Shown: positions 32,993-40,401, numbered from the stretch's first letter. The stretch is DNA of 64,000 bases from Spirochaetaceae bacterium (GCA_017936665.1 JAGBFB010000021.1:29279-93278); one strand, 5' to 3'. Notes: generated by a model from the letters alone, not told the origin. Translations and numbers: made by a program.

Positions 32993-34164
32993 TTAGTATA
33001 TGTTACTTCCCAGTAATTTTGCAAGACAAATATCTTGTTCCAACAATTTTGCAATTTCATCGTAACATGATTTTTCATCTTTTAATGATGAAGAATTTTT
33101 CTTTACTGCACGAATTAAAAGATTTTTTGGTGTATGACTCATATCAATAAATTCTAAAAGTTGAGCAGAATATCCATGTTTTTTTAATAATTCGCATCGC
33201 ATAACATCAGTTGATAAAGATAAAAATCTTTCTTTTACGATTCCGTATTTTAACATTTGCGAAAGTGCAGAATTTGAACTTTGTTTGTAATTTTGATTTA
33301 ATTCATGTTGGCAACAAGGAACTGACAAAATTGCATTTGCATTTTGCTTAATTGCCGAAGCGATTGCGTAATCTGTAGCTGTATCACAAGCGTGAAGTGT
33401 AATAACTAAATCGCATTTTTTATCTTCAATCTTTGCAAAATAATCTTCAACTGTTCCGTTATGAAAATGCAAATTATCGTATCCAAACTCTTTTGCTAAA
33501 AGATTGCACATTGTAATTACATCATCTTTTAAATCAAGTCCAATAATTTCAACAGGAATTTTTTCAATTTCATTGATAAAGTGATAAACGGCAAAAGTCA
33601 AATAGGATTTTCCACAACAAAATCAATTATTTTCAATTTTTGTCCATGATTGATTTCTGGCAAAATATCTTTTATGTATTCTAAAAATCTGTTTATTTGT
33701 TTAAATTTATCGTATTTTTGTGCAAGAACTTTTCCTTCTTTATTCATAACTCCTAAGTGAACAAGAAATGGAACAGGAATTCCTTCTTTTATTATATAGT
33801 TTTTAGTTTTTATACTTGGGGAAGTGAATTTTATATTTTTATTAGTATTATAATTTTCTAATAGAGTGATTTTTCCTTTCTTATTTGTTAAAAAAGTGAA
33901 TTTTTTATCATTTGTTTCTATATAAACATGCTTAAAATTTATACCAATATTTTCTTGCAAAAATGTTTTAACTTCTTCCCTTGATAAATTTTTGTGAAAC
34001 GCTTGTGTAGAAGTATACATTTGTACAAAAAAAGTGTTGTTATTTATGTTTATTTTAACTTTATTAAATTTTGAATCTACTGTTGGTTTTGCAAAGGTTG
34101 CAGAAATAAGATTTTGAGAAATTTCTGTGTATTTTTGATTATATTTTTGTTTTAAATCTTCCAT
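32993..34164 (-). pseudogene. SAM-dependent methyltransferase (Methyltransf_32-like) interrupted by a one-base frameshift
   Basis: Two overlapping frames form one protein. 33598-34164 gives 188 residues ending LKIIDFVVENPI; 32993-33601 continues with TFAVYHFINEIEK ... LVITLHACDTATDYAIA ... SVPCCQHELN, a methyltransferase core. Restoring one G at 33618 (minus strand TTTTG to TTTTGG) gives DFGCGKSYLTFAVYHF, the expected SAM motif I. The intact product would be about 390 residues. The break sits in the cofactor loop, so without correction the enzyme is lost. Sequencing error, true mutation or -1 slippage on the TTTT are all possible. ATG 34164 has TATATT 6 bases upstream. Confidence 0.8.
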
Positions 34165-34209
34165 AAAACTAATATATACTTTATTAAAAAAAAATGATAT
34201 ACTATAAAT

Positions 34210-34965
34210 ATGGCAAAAATATACGTTTTTGTAAATCAAAAAGGTGGTGTTGGAAAAACCACTTCTGTAGTAAATTTGGGTGCTTATCTTGCTGAAGCAG
34301 GAAAAAAAGTACTATTAGTTGATTTTGACTCACAAGGAAATATGTCTTCTGGAGTAGGTCTTTCAAAAGAAAAGCCGACTATTTATGAATTGATGGCAGA
34401 ACAATCTACTGCGGAAGAAACAATAAAGCATACTTCAGTAAAAAATATGGACGCAATTCCTGCTTCTATTGATTTATCTGGTGCTGCCATTGAGTTGGTT
34501 GATCAAGAAGATAGAGAATTTTACTTGAAAAGAGTTTTGGAACCTCTTAGAGATAAATACGATTATATTTTAATTGATTGTCCTCCTTCATTGGGAATTT
34601 TAACCTTAAATGGACTTGCTGCCGCAGATGCAGTTTTAGTTCCAATGCAATGTGAATATTTTGCTCTTGAAGGAATTTCTTTGCTTTTACAAACTGTAAA
34701 AAAGGTGCAGAAAACCATAAATCCAAATTTGGTAATTGGTGGAATTTTCTTTACAATGTACGATTCAAGAACTCGTCTTGCTCACGAAGTTGTTAGCCAA
34801 GTAAAAGCATATTTTAAAGATTCTGTGTTTAATACAATTATTCCACGAAATGTAAGACTTTCAGAAGCTCCATCTCACGGACTTCCAATTTCAATGTATG
34901 ATCCATCTTGTCTAGGAGCAAGAAGTTATAAACAATTAGCATCAGAGGTGATTGCTCGTGGCTAA
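34210..34965 (+). CDS. parA: Chromosome-partitioning ATPase ParA/Soj
   Basis: A 251-residue ParA-type Walker ATPase: deviant Walker A KGGVGKTTSV at residue ~11, FDSQGNMSSGVG, and DCPPSLGILTLNGL. It starts directly with the ATPase domain, as chromosomal Soj proteins do, without the N-terminal regulator of plasmid types. TATACT lies 6 bases before the ATG and there is no Shine-Dalgarno. It overlaps parB by 8 bases. No parS-like palindrome (TGTTTCACGTGAAACA) is seen. Confidence 0.95.
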   Translation: MAKIYVFVNQKGGVGKTTSVVNLGAYLAEAGKKVLLVDFDSQGNMSSGVGLSKEKPTIYELMAEQSTAEETIKHTSVKNMDAIPASIDLSGAAIELVDQEDREFYLKRVLEPLRDKYDYILIDCPPSLGILTLNGLAAADAVLVPMQCEYFALEGISLLLQTVKKVQKTINPNLVIGGIFFTMYDSRTRLAHEVVSQVKAYFKDSVFNTIIPRNVRLSEAPSHGLPISMYDPSCLGARSYKQLASEVIARG

Positions 34966-35875
34966 AAATGCGTTAGGAAAGGGTGCAGCAGCTGTTTTTT
35001 CAGCAGATGAAATTGCTATTGATGAATTAACTACTTTGGGTGGTTTATCAAAAAATAAAAAAACTGAATCTAATTCTATTTTTGAAGTAGAACTTTCTCT
35101 TTTAAAAGCAAATCCTTATCAGCCAAGAAAAGAATTTTCTGAAGAGGCTTTGCAAGAGCTTGCTTCTTCCATAAAAGAAGATGGCGTTATAGAACCGATT
35201 ATTATCACAGAATGTTCAGATGGTGGATATTACATCGTTGGTGGTGAACGCCGAAGTCGAGCTGCAAAACTTGCTGGGCTAGAAAAAATTCCTGCTTACT
35301 TAAAAAATTATTCTCCTGAAAAAATGCTAGAAGTTGCATTGATTGAAAATATTCAGCGAGAAGATTTAAATCCTTTAGAAGAAGCCCTAGCTTATCAACA
35401 ATTAATGGAAATGGGTAATCTTTCTCAAGAAGAAGTTTCTAAGCGAGTTGGTAAAAATCGTTCAACTGTGGCAAACTCTTTGCGCCTTTTGAAACTTCCA
35501 GAAGATATGCAACGCTCTCTTTCTGAAGGTAAAATTTCTGCAGGACACGCAAGAGCAATTTTATCAGTGGTAAATGCAACTGACCAAAGAATTTTATTTG
35601 CAAAAATTACCGGTTCTGATCTTTCTGTTAGAGAAGCTGAACGCTTAGCTTCAGAAATGAATGGAACTTACAAACCTTCAGAAAAGTCATCAAAAAAATC
35701 TTCTACTCCTGTAGAAACTCGTGATCCAGATTTAGTTTCTGTGGAACAAAAATTGATTGAACTTTTAGGAACAAAAGTTTCTATAAAAGGAAACCTTGAA
35801 AGAGGTTCAATCGTTATCGAATATTTTTCAGCAGATGATTTAGATCGAGTTTACACTCTAATAGAAAATAAATAA
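34958..35875 (+). CDS. parB: Chromosome-partitioning protein ParB/Spo0J
   Basis: 305 residues. The ParB N-terminal CTPase domain includes NPYQPRKEF, YYIVGGERRSRAAKLAG (with the GERRxRA CTP motif) and LIENIQREDLNPLEEALAY. A helix-turn-helix follows (LSQEEVSKRVGKNRSTVANS), then a Lys/Ser-rich linker and a C-terminal dimerisation region. GTG 34958 (protein start AKNALGKG) is chosen because GAGGTG lies at the right distance upstream; a TTG two codons earlier is possible. Confidence 0.95.
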   Translation: MAKNALGKGAAAVFSADEIAIDELTTLGGLSKNKKTESNSIFEVELSLLKANPYQPRKEFSEEALQELASSIKEDGVIEPIIITECSDGGYYIVGGERRSRAAKLAGLEKIPAYLKNYSPEKMLEVALIENIQREDLNPLEEALAYQQLMEMGNLSQEEVSKRVGKNRSTVANSLRLLKLPEDMQRSLSEGKISAGHARAILSVVNATDQRILFAKITGSDLSVREAERLASEMNGTYKPSEKSSKKSSTPVETRDPDLVSVEQKLIELLGTKVSIKGNLERGSIVIEYFSADDLDRVYTLIENK

Positions 35876-35895
35876 TTTTTGGATTTTAAAATTTT

Positions 35896-36480
35896 ATGAC
35901 TTGGAATTTGGTTTTTTTCTTAAATAGTGTTTTGTTAGGTGTAGGTCTTGCTATGGATGCGTTTTCTGTTTCTTTAGCAAATGGATTAAACGAACCTAAA
36001 ATGAAAATTAAGAAAATGTGCTTAATTGCAGGTGTTTTTGCTTTTTTTCAAGCCTTAATGCCAATGCTTGGTTGGTTTTTGGTTCACACTTTGTGTAACT
36101 GTTTTTCGGCCTTTCAAAAATTTGTACCTTGGATAGCCTTGATTCTGTTGGGCTTTATTGGTGGAAAAATGCTTTTTGATGGACTAAAAGGTGATGAAGA
36201 TTCAGAAGTTTCTTCCCTTGGATTTTTAGCACTTTTGATTCAAGGAATTGCAACTTCTATTGACGCCCTTTCTGTAGGTTGTACAATTTCAGAATACGGT
36301 TGGCAAATGGCATTGGTTTGTGCTTTGATAATTGCTTTTGTAACTTTTTTTATTTGTATGGTAGGATTGTTTCTTGGTAAAAAATTTGGAACAAAACTTT
36401 CTGGTAAGGCTACAATTTTAGGCGGAATAATTTTAATCATAATCGGAATTGAAATTTTTATAAAAGGAATCTTTTTTTAG
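35896..36480 (+). CDS. mntP: Manganese efflux pump MntP
   Basis: A 194-residue membrane protein with six predicted helices in two homologous halves. Each half has the family's acidic signature: GLAMDAFSVSLANGL in the first and GIATSIDALSVGC in the second. It exports Mn2+. No yybP-ykoY manganese riboswitch can fit in the 20-base gap after parB, so it is probably read through from parAB. Confidence 0.9.
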   Translation: MTWNLVFFLNSVLLGVGLAMDAFSVSLANGLNEPKMKIKKMCLIAGVFAFFQALMPMLGWFLVHTLCNCFSAFQKFVPWIALILLGFIGGKMLFDGLKGDEDSEVSSLGFLALLIQGIATSIDALSVGCTISEYGWQMALVCALIIAFVTFFICMVGLFLGKKFGTKLSGKATILGGIILIIIGIEIFIKGIFF

Positions 36481-36529
36481 AAAATTAAAAAATATGAATA
36501 TTCCTCAGCAATCATTTTAATAAATTTAT

Positions 36530-36558
36530 TTGACTATATAAATTCATTATGTTATATT
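36530..36558 (+). promoter_or_regulatory. Promoter of the antisense RNA (RNA II)
   Basis: TTGACT (36530-36535), a 17-base spacer and TATATT (36553-36558) point right, with start expected near 36565, just before GGAAATGCC. No reading frame of note follows. Confidence 0.75.
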
Positions 36559-36564
36559 AAAAAA

Positions 36565-36655
36565 AAAGGAAATGCCTAATTCATTCGGTCATCTCCCACT
36601 TGTTTTAACAAAGCTGCCAAAAACGTGGTGTCAAGACTTTTGGCGGCTTTTTTTT
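36565..36655 (+). ncRNA. Predicted antisense antitoxin RNA of a par/Fst-like locus
   Basis: About 90 bases from a strong promoter to an intrinsic terminator at 36613-36655. It is transcribed towards the toxin gene and shares the terminator with it. Two stretches repeat, in direct orientation, parts of the toxin gene: GTCAT (36588-36592) matches 36751-36755, the toxin start codon, and CTCCCA (36593-36598) matches 36763-36768, its ribosome-binding site. As the toxin is on the other strand, this RNA can pair with both and block translation. This is the logic of DRa/DRb in the enterococcal par system. Confidence 0.65.
36613..36655. terminator. Shared terminator of antisense RNA and toxin mRNA
   Basis: Stem GCTGCCAAAA (36613-36622) with TTTTGGCGGC (36638-36647), one G-U pair, followed by eight T on the plus strand. 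On the minus strand the T run is short (TTTG), so termination of the toxin message may be weaker. Confidence 0.85.
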
Positions 36656-36755
36656 ACTCTTTATCTTTCTTTTTCAAGTAAGAGAGCAATGCTATAACAG
36701 TGCCGATTACAGTAGAAACACAAGTTACTAAGCTGATAATCAATTCAGATGTCAT
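36654..36755 (-). CDS. 33-residue hydrophobic peptide, putative Fst-like type I toxin
   Basis: Four N-terminal residues (MTSE), a single membrane-spanning stretch LIISLVTCVSTVIGTVIALL, then a charged tail SYLKKKDKE. Length (33) and plan (membrane helix plus charged tail) match Fst/Ldr-type toxins. GGGAGG (36762-36767) lies 6 bases before ATG 36755, an excellent ribosome-binding site, yet the leader can hide it: CTCCCCAA upstream can pair with TTGGGAG. The stop codon is next to the shared terminator. Toxicity is not shown. A small membrane peptide of other function is the alternative. Confidence 0.65.
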   Translation of the reverse strand: MTSELIISLVTCVSTVIGTVIALLSYLKKKDKE

Positions 36756-36881
36756 AGGTAGCCTCCCAATTATTTATTTCAGTAAAACTGATTGAGTTGG
36801 GGAGACACAACAAAAAGTTGTTTGCCGCCTGAAATTAGGCATTTCCGATAATATTATACGTTTTATTTTGTATAGTGTAAA
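36756..36881 (-). promoter_or_regulatory. Promoter and structured leader of the toxin mRNA (RNA I)
   Basis: On the minus strand TTTACA (36876-36881), 17 bases, TATAAT (36853-36858), start near G36846. The transcript would begin GGAAATGCCTAATT, identical to the beginning of the antisense RNA (36568-36581), so the locus is bounded by 14-base inverted repeats. The ~90-base leader includes hairpin ACAACTTTTTGTTGT, hairpin CAGTTTTACTG, and a CTCCCCAA segment able to mask the ribosome-binding site. Confidence 0.65.
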
Positions 36882-36919
36882 GTTGTATAGTTAATTCTTT
36901 TGGTAATATAGATATTAGA

Positions 36920-37213
36920 ATGAAATTTTTAGAAAGCATAAAAGTAAAATTTGCAATTTCTCGAATAATCAAAATGGAAAAACTTTTTGACGACCTAAAA
37001 TTTTCTTTTGAAAAATCCAAAGAAGAATTTTATAAAAACAAAAATCTACAAAGAAAATTAAAAGCTCTTACAAATTATTATGAAAACGGAAAATGGCTAA
37101 AGGACTACCAACTTGATGAAGAAAATCTTTTGCCAAAAAACTTAAAACGTGGAATTTTATCCCAAGACGGAATTTATAATTTCCTGAGTGAAGTTGAAAG
37201 TAGGGAAGTGTAA
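36920..37213 (+). CDS. DUF4298-family protein
   Basis: 97 residues. The C-terminal half, LKALTNYYENGKWLKDYQLD followed by LPKNLKRGILSQDGIYNFL, is typical of DUF4298 proteins, a small helical family of unknown function. The N-terminus has coiled-coil character. TTGTAT-N18-TATAGA ends 7 bases before ATG 36920. An in-frame ATG at 36974 is an alternative start. Its last ~80 bases are duplicated at 37917-38001, on the other side of the toxin-antitoxin module. Confidence 0.7.
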   Translation: MKFLESIKVKFAISRIIKMEKLFDDLKFSFEKSKEEFYKNKNLQRKLKALTNYYENGKWLKDYQLDEENLLPKNLKRGILSQDGIYNFLSEVESREV

Positions 37214-37219
37214 AAAAAC
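37135..37219 (+). repeat. Left copy of ~84-bp direct repeat (3' end of DUF4298 gene)
   Basis: From AAAAAACTTAAAACG to AAGTGTAAAAAAA. It differs from the right copy at 37917-38001 at only two positions seen (T/C and A/G). The pair encloses the VapBC-type module. Confidence 0.92.
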
Positions 37220-37220
37220 T

Positions 37221-37619
37221 TTAATTTATAACTTCTATTTGTAAGTTTGGAATTCTTTGAAGATGGTTAGCATTATTTGTAATTAAAATTGCATTGTGTT
37301 CTAATGCAGATACACCGATGAGTAAATCTGCATCTTCAATGAGATTTCCAGTCTGTTTTAATTGTGCATAAATTTGAGATGCTAAATCAAAAGTAGATAT
37401 ATCTACATTTACAAGATTACAAACTTTTACAAAATTATCAAAACGTTCAAATTTTGCAGTTGCACCAACAGAAAGTAAACCTCTTTTTATTTCATAATAA
37501 GCAAATATAGGAACTGAAATATTATTATCTTGTAAAATAAGTTCCTCTATTCTATTTTTGACATTAATATTTCCATTCAGTATATAACTTATAACATTTG
37601 TATCTAAAAAATATGTCAT
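37221..37619 (-). CDS. vapC: PIN-domain ribonuclease toxin, VapC-type
   Basis: 132 residues. The PIN acidic residues are present: FLDTN at the start, YYEIKRGL near residue 42 and DADLLIG near residue 97; ALITN-like ILITNNANH near residue 113 completes the fold. VapC toxins cut specific RNAs, often initiator tRNA; an initiator tRNA gene lies at 9947. Its ATG overlaps the antitoxin stop by 4 bases (ATGA-type), typical of toxin-antitoxin operons. Confidence 0.9.
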   Translation of the reverse strand: MTYFLDTNVISYILNGNINVKNRIEELILQDNNISVPIFAYYEIKRGLLSVGATAKFERFDNFVKVCNLVNVDISTFDLASQIYAQLKQTGNLIEDADLLIGVSALEHNAILITNNANHLQRIPNLQIEVIN

Positions 37620-37864
37620 AAGTGAATTTCCTTACATTTTATTCCTGCTGAAATTGAGTCATTTATGGCATTTGATTCTTCTGTTGTTAAAATTCCAGAA
37701 ATAGCATTAAGGGCATCAAGTTTTTTTTGTTTTTCTTGAGAAATTGAATTTTTTTCTGTCTGTAAATTTTGTTTGTAAAGCAAGAAATCAACAAAATCAA
37801 TAAGTTCTTGTTGAAATTCACTAGAAATTTGAGAAATTTTTTCTTCAACTAAAGTGTATGACAT
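37616..37864 (-). CDS. Antitoxin of the VapC-type module (DUF2281-like)
   Basis: 82 residues. The N-terminal LVEEKISQISSEFQQELIDF and VDFLLYKQN are typical of DUF2281-type antitoxins; the acidic/Lys C-terminal part would wrap the toxin. AGGAGG stands before ATG 37864. Its product presumably neutralises VapC and autoregulates the operon. Confidence 0.82.
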   Translation of the reverse strand: MSYTLVEEKISQISSEFQQELIDFVDFLLYKQNLQTEKNSISQEKQKKLDALNAISGILTTEESNAINDSISAGIKCKEIHL

Positions 37865-37916
37865 TTCAATCCTCCTACGCTTAAATATACCACAGTTTAT
37901 ATCACTTGTGTAGAGT

Positions 37917-38001
37917 AAAAAAACTTAAAACGCGGAATTTTGTCCCAAGACGGAATTTATAATTTCCTGAGTGAAGTTGAAAGTAGGGAAGTGTAAAAAA
38001 A
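37917..38001 (+). repeat. Right copy of ~84-bp direct repeat with truncated terminator arm
   Basis: Nearly identical to 37135-37219 but with no upstream reading frame, so it is a remnant. It runs directly into TTGCCCCGAAAGGAAAA (38002-38018), a fragment of the terminator found intact at 39451-39476. Confidence 0.9.
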
Positions 38002-38097
38002 TTGCCCCGAAAGGAAAAATAGATTTTTAGAAACTTGTCTTTCTAATTTTATTATTTTATCCCTATAAAATGTGATTTTTTATTGTAATTTTACATA

Positions 38098-38143
38098 AAA
38101 AAGTGTAATTTTCACTTGTAATTTTACACTTTTTGGGTATAAT
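38098..38143 (+). promoter_or_regulatory. ATPase promoter inside a perfect inverted repeat
   Basis: AAAAAGTGTAA (38098-38108) and TTACACTTTTT (38124-38134) form a dyad. TTGTAA (38116-38121), 16 bases, TATAAT (38138-38143), then 6 bases to ATG 38150. The dyad overlaps the -35 and spacer and may be an operator or an upstream terminator. Confidence 0.6.
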
Positions 38144-38149
38144 TAAATT

Positions 38150-39442
38150 ATGAAGAGAAAGATTATAAATCAACTTATTGAATGGCAAAATTCCTCAGAT
38201 AGAAAACCTTTGATTTTGCAAGGTGCTAGGCAAATTGGAAAAACTTACATTGTAAATGAATTTGCTTCAACTCAATATCAAAATTCTGTTTATTGTAATT
38301 TTGAAAAAGAAACAGAACTTGCTTCATTTTTTGAAAATCTTTCTACATTAGAGATAATAAAAAAACTTTCAGTCTATAAACGAAAAGAAATTATCCCTGA
38401 AAAAACGCTTATCATTTTTGATGAAGTTCAAGCTTGTCCAGAAGCAATTACATCTTTAAAATATTTTAATGAAGAAGCAAATCAATATCACATAATTGCT
38501 CTCGGTTCTTTGCTTGGAGTTTCTGTAAATCGCGGAATTTCATCTTTTCCTGTTGGAAAAATTCAATTTATGAATATGTTTGCAATGGATTTTGAAGAAT
38601 ATCTTTTAGCAAAAGATGAATCCTATTTAATAGAAAAAATTTATAAATGTTATGCCGAAAATTCTCCAATGGAAGAAGCCTTTCATAATCGTTTGTTGGA
38701 ATATTATAGAGAATATCTTTTTGTTGGTGGAATGCCAGCTGTTGTAGAAAATTTTATTAAAAACAAAAATCCTGATTATTCAAATATTTTAAAAAGTGAT
38801 ATTTTAGATTTCTATCAAAATGATATGGGCAAATACAACAAGCAAAGTGAAATTCCAAAAACAAAAATTGTTTACAAAAATATTAGCACTCAATTAGCAA
38901 AAGAAAACAAAAAATTTCAATATCGACAAATTAAATCTGGAGGTCGTGCTAGTGAATTTGAAAATTCTATAGAATGGCTTTGTCTTTCTGGAATTGCTAG
39001 TCAAGTTTTTAGATTGGAACACATTTGTTTGCCTTTGAAAGCAAATCGTTCTTTATCTGATTTTAAATTTTACATGAATGATACAGGTCTTTGTTGTTCC
39101 CAACAAAAACTTTTATTTGAAGATATTGCTTTTGAAAATCCAATGTTAAATGAATTTAAAGGTGGTCTTGCAGAAAATTATGTTTTTACTCAATTAAAAG
39201 CAAAAAATTTTGATTTGTATTATTGGACAAACGAAAATCAAGCTGAGATAGATTTTATCACACGAATCGGAAAAGACATTATCCCAATCGAAGTAAAATC
39301 AAGTGATAATACACGCTCAAAAAGTCTTATGGCTTTTATAAATCGATACAATCCACCTTACGCAATTAGAATTTCTACAAAAAATTTTGGCTTTGAAAAT
39401 GGAATAAAATCAGTTCCTTTGTATGCAGTTTTTTGCATATAA
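38150..39442 (+). CDS. AAA-type ATPase with C-terminal DUF4143/PD-(D/E)XK domain
   Basis: 430 residues. Walker A QGARQIGKTYIVNEFA near residue 24 and Walker B LIIFDEVQACP near residue 87. A winged-helix segment follows, then a C-terminal nuclease-like fold with AEIDFITRIGKDIIPIEVKS (the ExD...ExK pattern). This family is very common and mobile in gut and oral anaerobes; its function is unproven. It is leaderless by promoter position. It lies between two copies of a terminator fragment (38003 and 39450), suggesting insertion as a unit. Confidence 0.88.
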   Translation: MKRKIINQLIEWQNSSDRKPLILQGARQIGKTYIVNEFASTQYQNSVYCNFEKETELASFFENLSTLEIIKKLSVYKRKEIIPEKTLIIFDEVQACPEAITSLKYFNEEANQYHIIALGSLLGVSVNRGISSFPVGKIQFMNMFAMDFEEYLLAKDESYLIEKIYKCYAENSPMEEAFHNRLLEYYREYLFVGGMPAVVENFIKNKNPDYSNILKSDILDFYQNDMGKYNKQSEIPKTKIVYKNISTQLAKENKKFQYRQIKSGGRASEFENSIEWLCLSGIASQVFRLEHICLPLKANRSLSDFKFYMNDTGLCCSQQKLLFEDIAFENPMLNEFKGGLAENYVFTQLKAKNFDLYYWTNENQAEIDFITRIGKDIIPIEVKSSDNTRSKSLMAFINRYNPPYAIRISTKNFGFENGIKSVPLYAVFCI

Positions 39443-39450
39443 AAAATTTT

Positions 39451-39476
39451 GCCCCGAAAGGAAAATCTTACGGGGC
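39451..39476 (-). terminator. Terminator of the lipoprotein gene
   Basis: GCCCCG / CGGGGC stem with a 14-base loop. On the minus strand the stem is followed by AAAATTTTTT, so it serves the leftward lipoprotein gene. Its left arm plus loop is duplicated at 38003-38018. Confidence 0.75.
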
Positions 39477-39505
39477 AGGGTTGAGTTTATTAAAATATTT
39501 ATGGG

Positions 39506-40279
39506 TTATTTAATTTTTTTGAATATGTATTTTTCTATGTCATAATCAATGTTTTCTGGATTAGTTTTGCTAACATATTCGGTTTCTATTAAAAATAAAT
39601 AAGCACTATTTTCTCTATTTGTTGTTACTGAATATTTATAGGTTTCAAAACTATATTCTGTTTCTTCGCTTGTGTCTTCATTGAAAAATTTTTCTTTACG
39701 GTTGATAAAATCATCGTAAGTTATATTATGTTTTTCTTCTACAGTATAAAAAAAGTAAACAGTTAAATTTTCATCATCAAATATTATTGTTTCATCTTCT
39801 TCAGGTGGCATCATTCTTTCATATACAAATTCTTTATATTCTTCATAGAATTCAATGGAGTTACATGGGTATGTATATGAAGTACCTTTAAAATAATTTT
39901 CAACATTGCCATCATTTTTAAATTTCTTTATACCTACCTCCCTATATATTTCACTATAGGAATCTGCTTGATTATCCATGCGTGTTCTTTCATAATAATA
40001 CTCCCATTCACCTTCTGCAAAATCTAGAACATCAATAGAATTTACTTTTATAGTCAAAGTTTTTTCTAATTCTTCATAAGGATTTTGTGTGATGTAATCT
40101 TTGTTGTCTGCATTAGTGTTGTTATCAGTTGTTGTATTGTCTGTATCAGTATTTGTGTTGTTATCGCTGGTTGTACCTGTTTGTGTAGATTCTGTGTTTT
40201 CAGTTCCTTTGGGTTCATCGCAAGAAAAAACAACAAAAATCATTGCTAACGTAAATAAAATAAAAATAATTTTCTTCAT
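39506..40279 (-). CDS. Surface lipoprotein with Thr/Asn/Asp-rich tether
   Basis: 257 residues. The lipoprotein signal KKIIFILFTLAMIFVVFSC puts the lipidated Cys near residue 20, followed by a low-complexity stretch of repeating T, N and D (~residues 32-60), and a ~190-residue Glu/Tyr-rich globular domain with no family I recognise. ATG 40279 is chosen because GGAGG is 7 bases upstream; an ATG two codons earlier is too close. Its promoter contains a run of eight G, which may allow phase variation. Confidence 0.7.
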   Translation of the reverse strand: MKKIIFILFTLAMIFVVFSCDEPKGTENTESTQTGTTSDNNTNTDTDNTTTDNNTNADNKDYITQNPYEELEKTLTIKVNSIDVLDFAEGEWEYYYERTRMDNQADSYSEIYREVGIKKFKNDGNVENYFKGTSYTYPCNSIEFYEEYKEFVYERMMPPEEDETIIFDDENLTVYFFYTVEEKHNITYDDFINRKEKFFNEDTSEETEYSFETYKYSVTTNRENSAYLFLIETEYVSKTNPENIDYDIEKYIFKKIK

Positions 40280-40300
40280 ATTCATTCCTCCATAAAATTA

Positions 40301-40327
40301 AGCATATCACAATACCCCCCCCGTCAA
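40301..40327 (-). promoter_or_regulatory. Lipoprotein promoter with a poly-G spacer
   Basis: Minus strand: TTGAC (40323-40327), then eight G (40315-40322), then TATTGTGA and TATGCT (40301-40306). The spacer between TTGACG and TATGCT is only 15 bases at the present tract length and would reach 17 with two more G. Confidence 0.55.
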
Positions 40328-40372
40328 CTAGGAATGATGTTTTAGTTTCTTGCAAACTCCTCCCCTCCTTCC

Positions 40373-40401
40373 TTGACTACTCCCCATTAGAATCCTATAA
40401 T
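40373..40401 (+). promoter_or_regulatory. Leaderless promoter of the Aat-like gene
   Basis: TTGACT (40373-40378), 17 bases, TATAAT (40396-40401), then exactly 7 bases to ATG 40409 with no Shine-Dalgarno. Confidence 0.78.

Noticed and set aside
32845..33078. 77-codon minus-strand frame across the nfu start
   Set aside because: It overlaps two supported genes in another frame, and the predicted product shows no family features.
35876..35895. Manganese riboswitch for mntP
   Set aside because: Only 20 bases separate parB and mntP, too little for a yybP-ykoY element.
34100..36500. Replication origin near parAB
   Set aside because: No dnaA, gyrB or DnaA-box cluster and no parS palindrome is visible, so proximity to the origin cannot be claimed.
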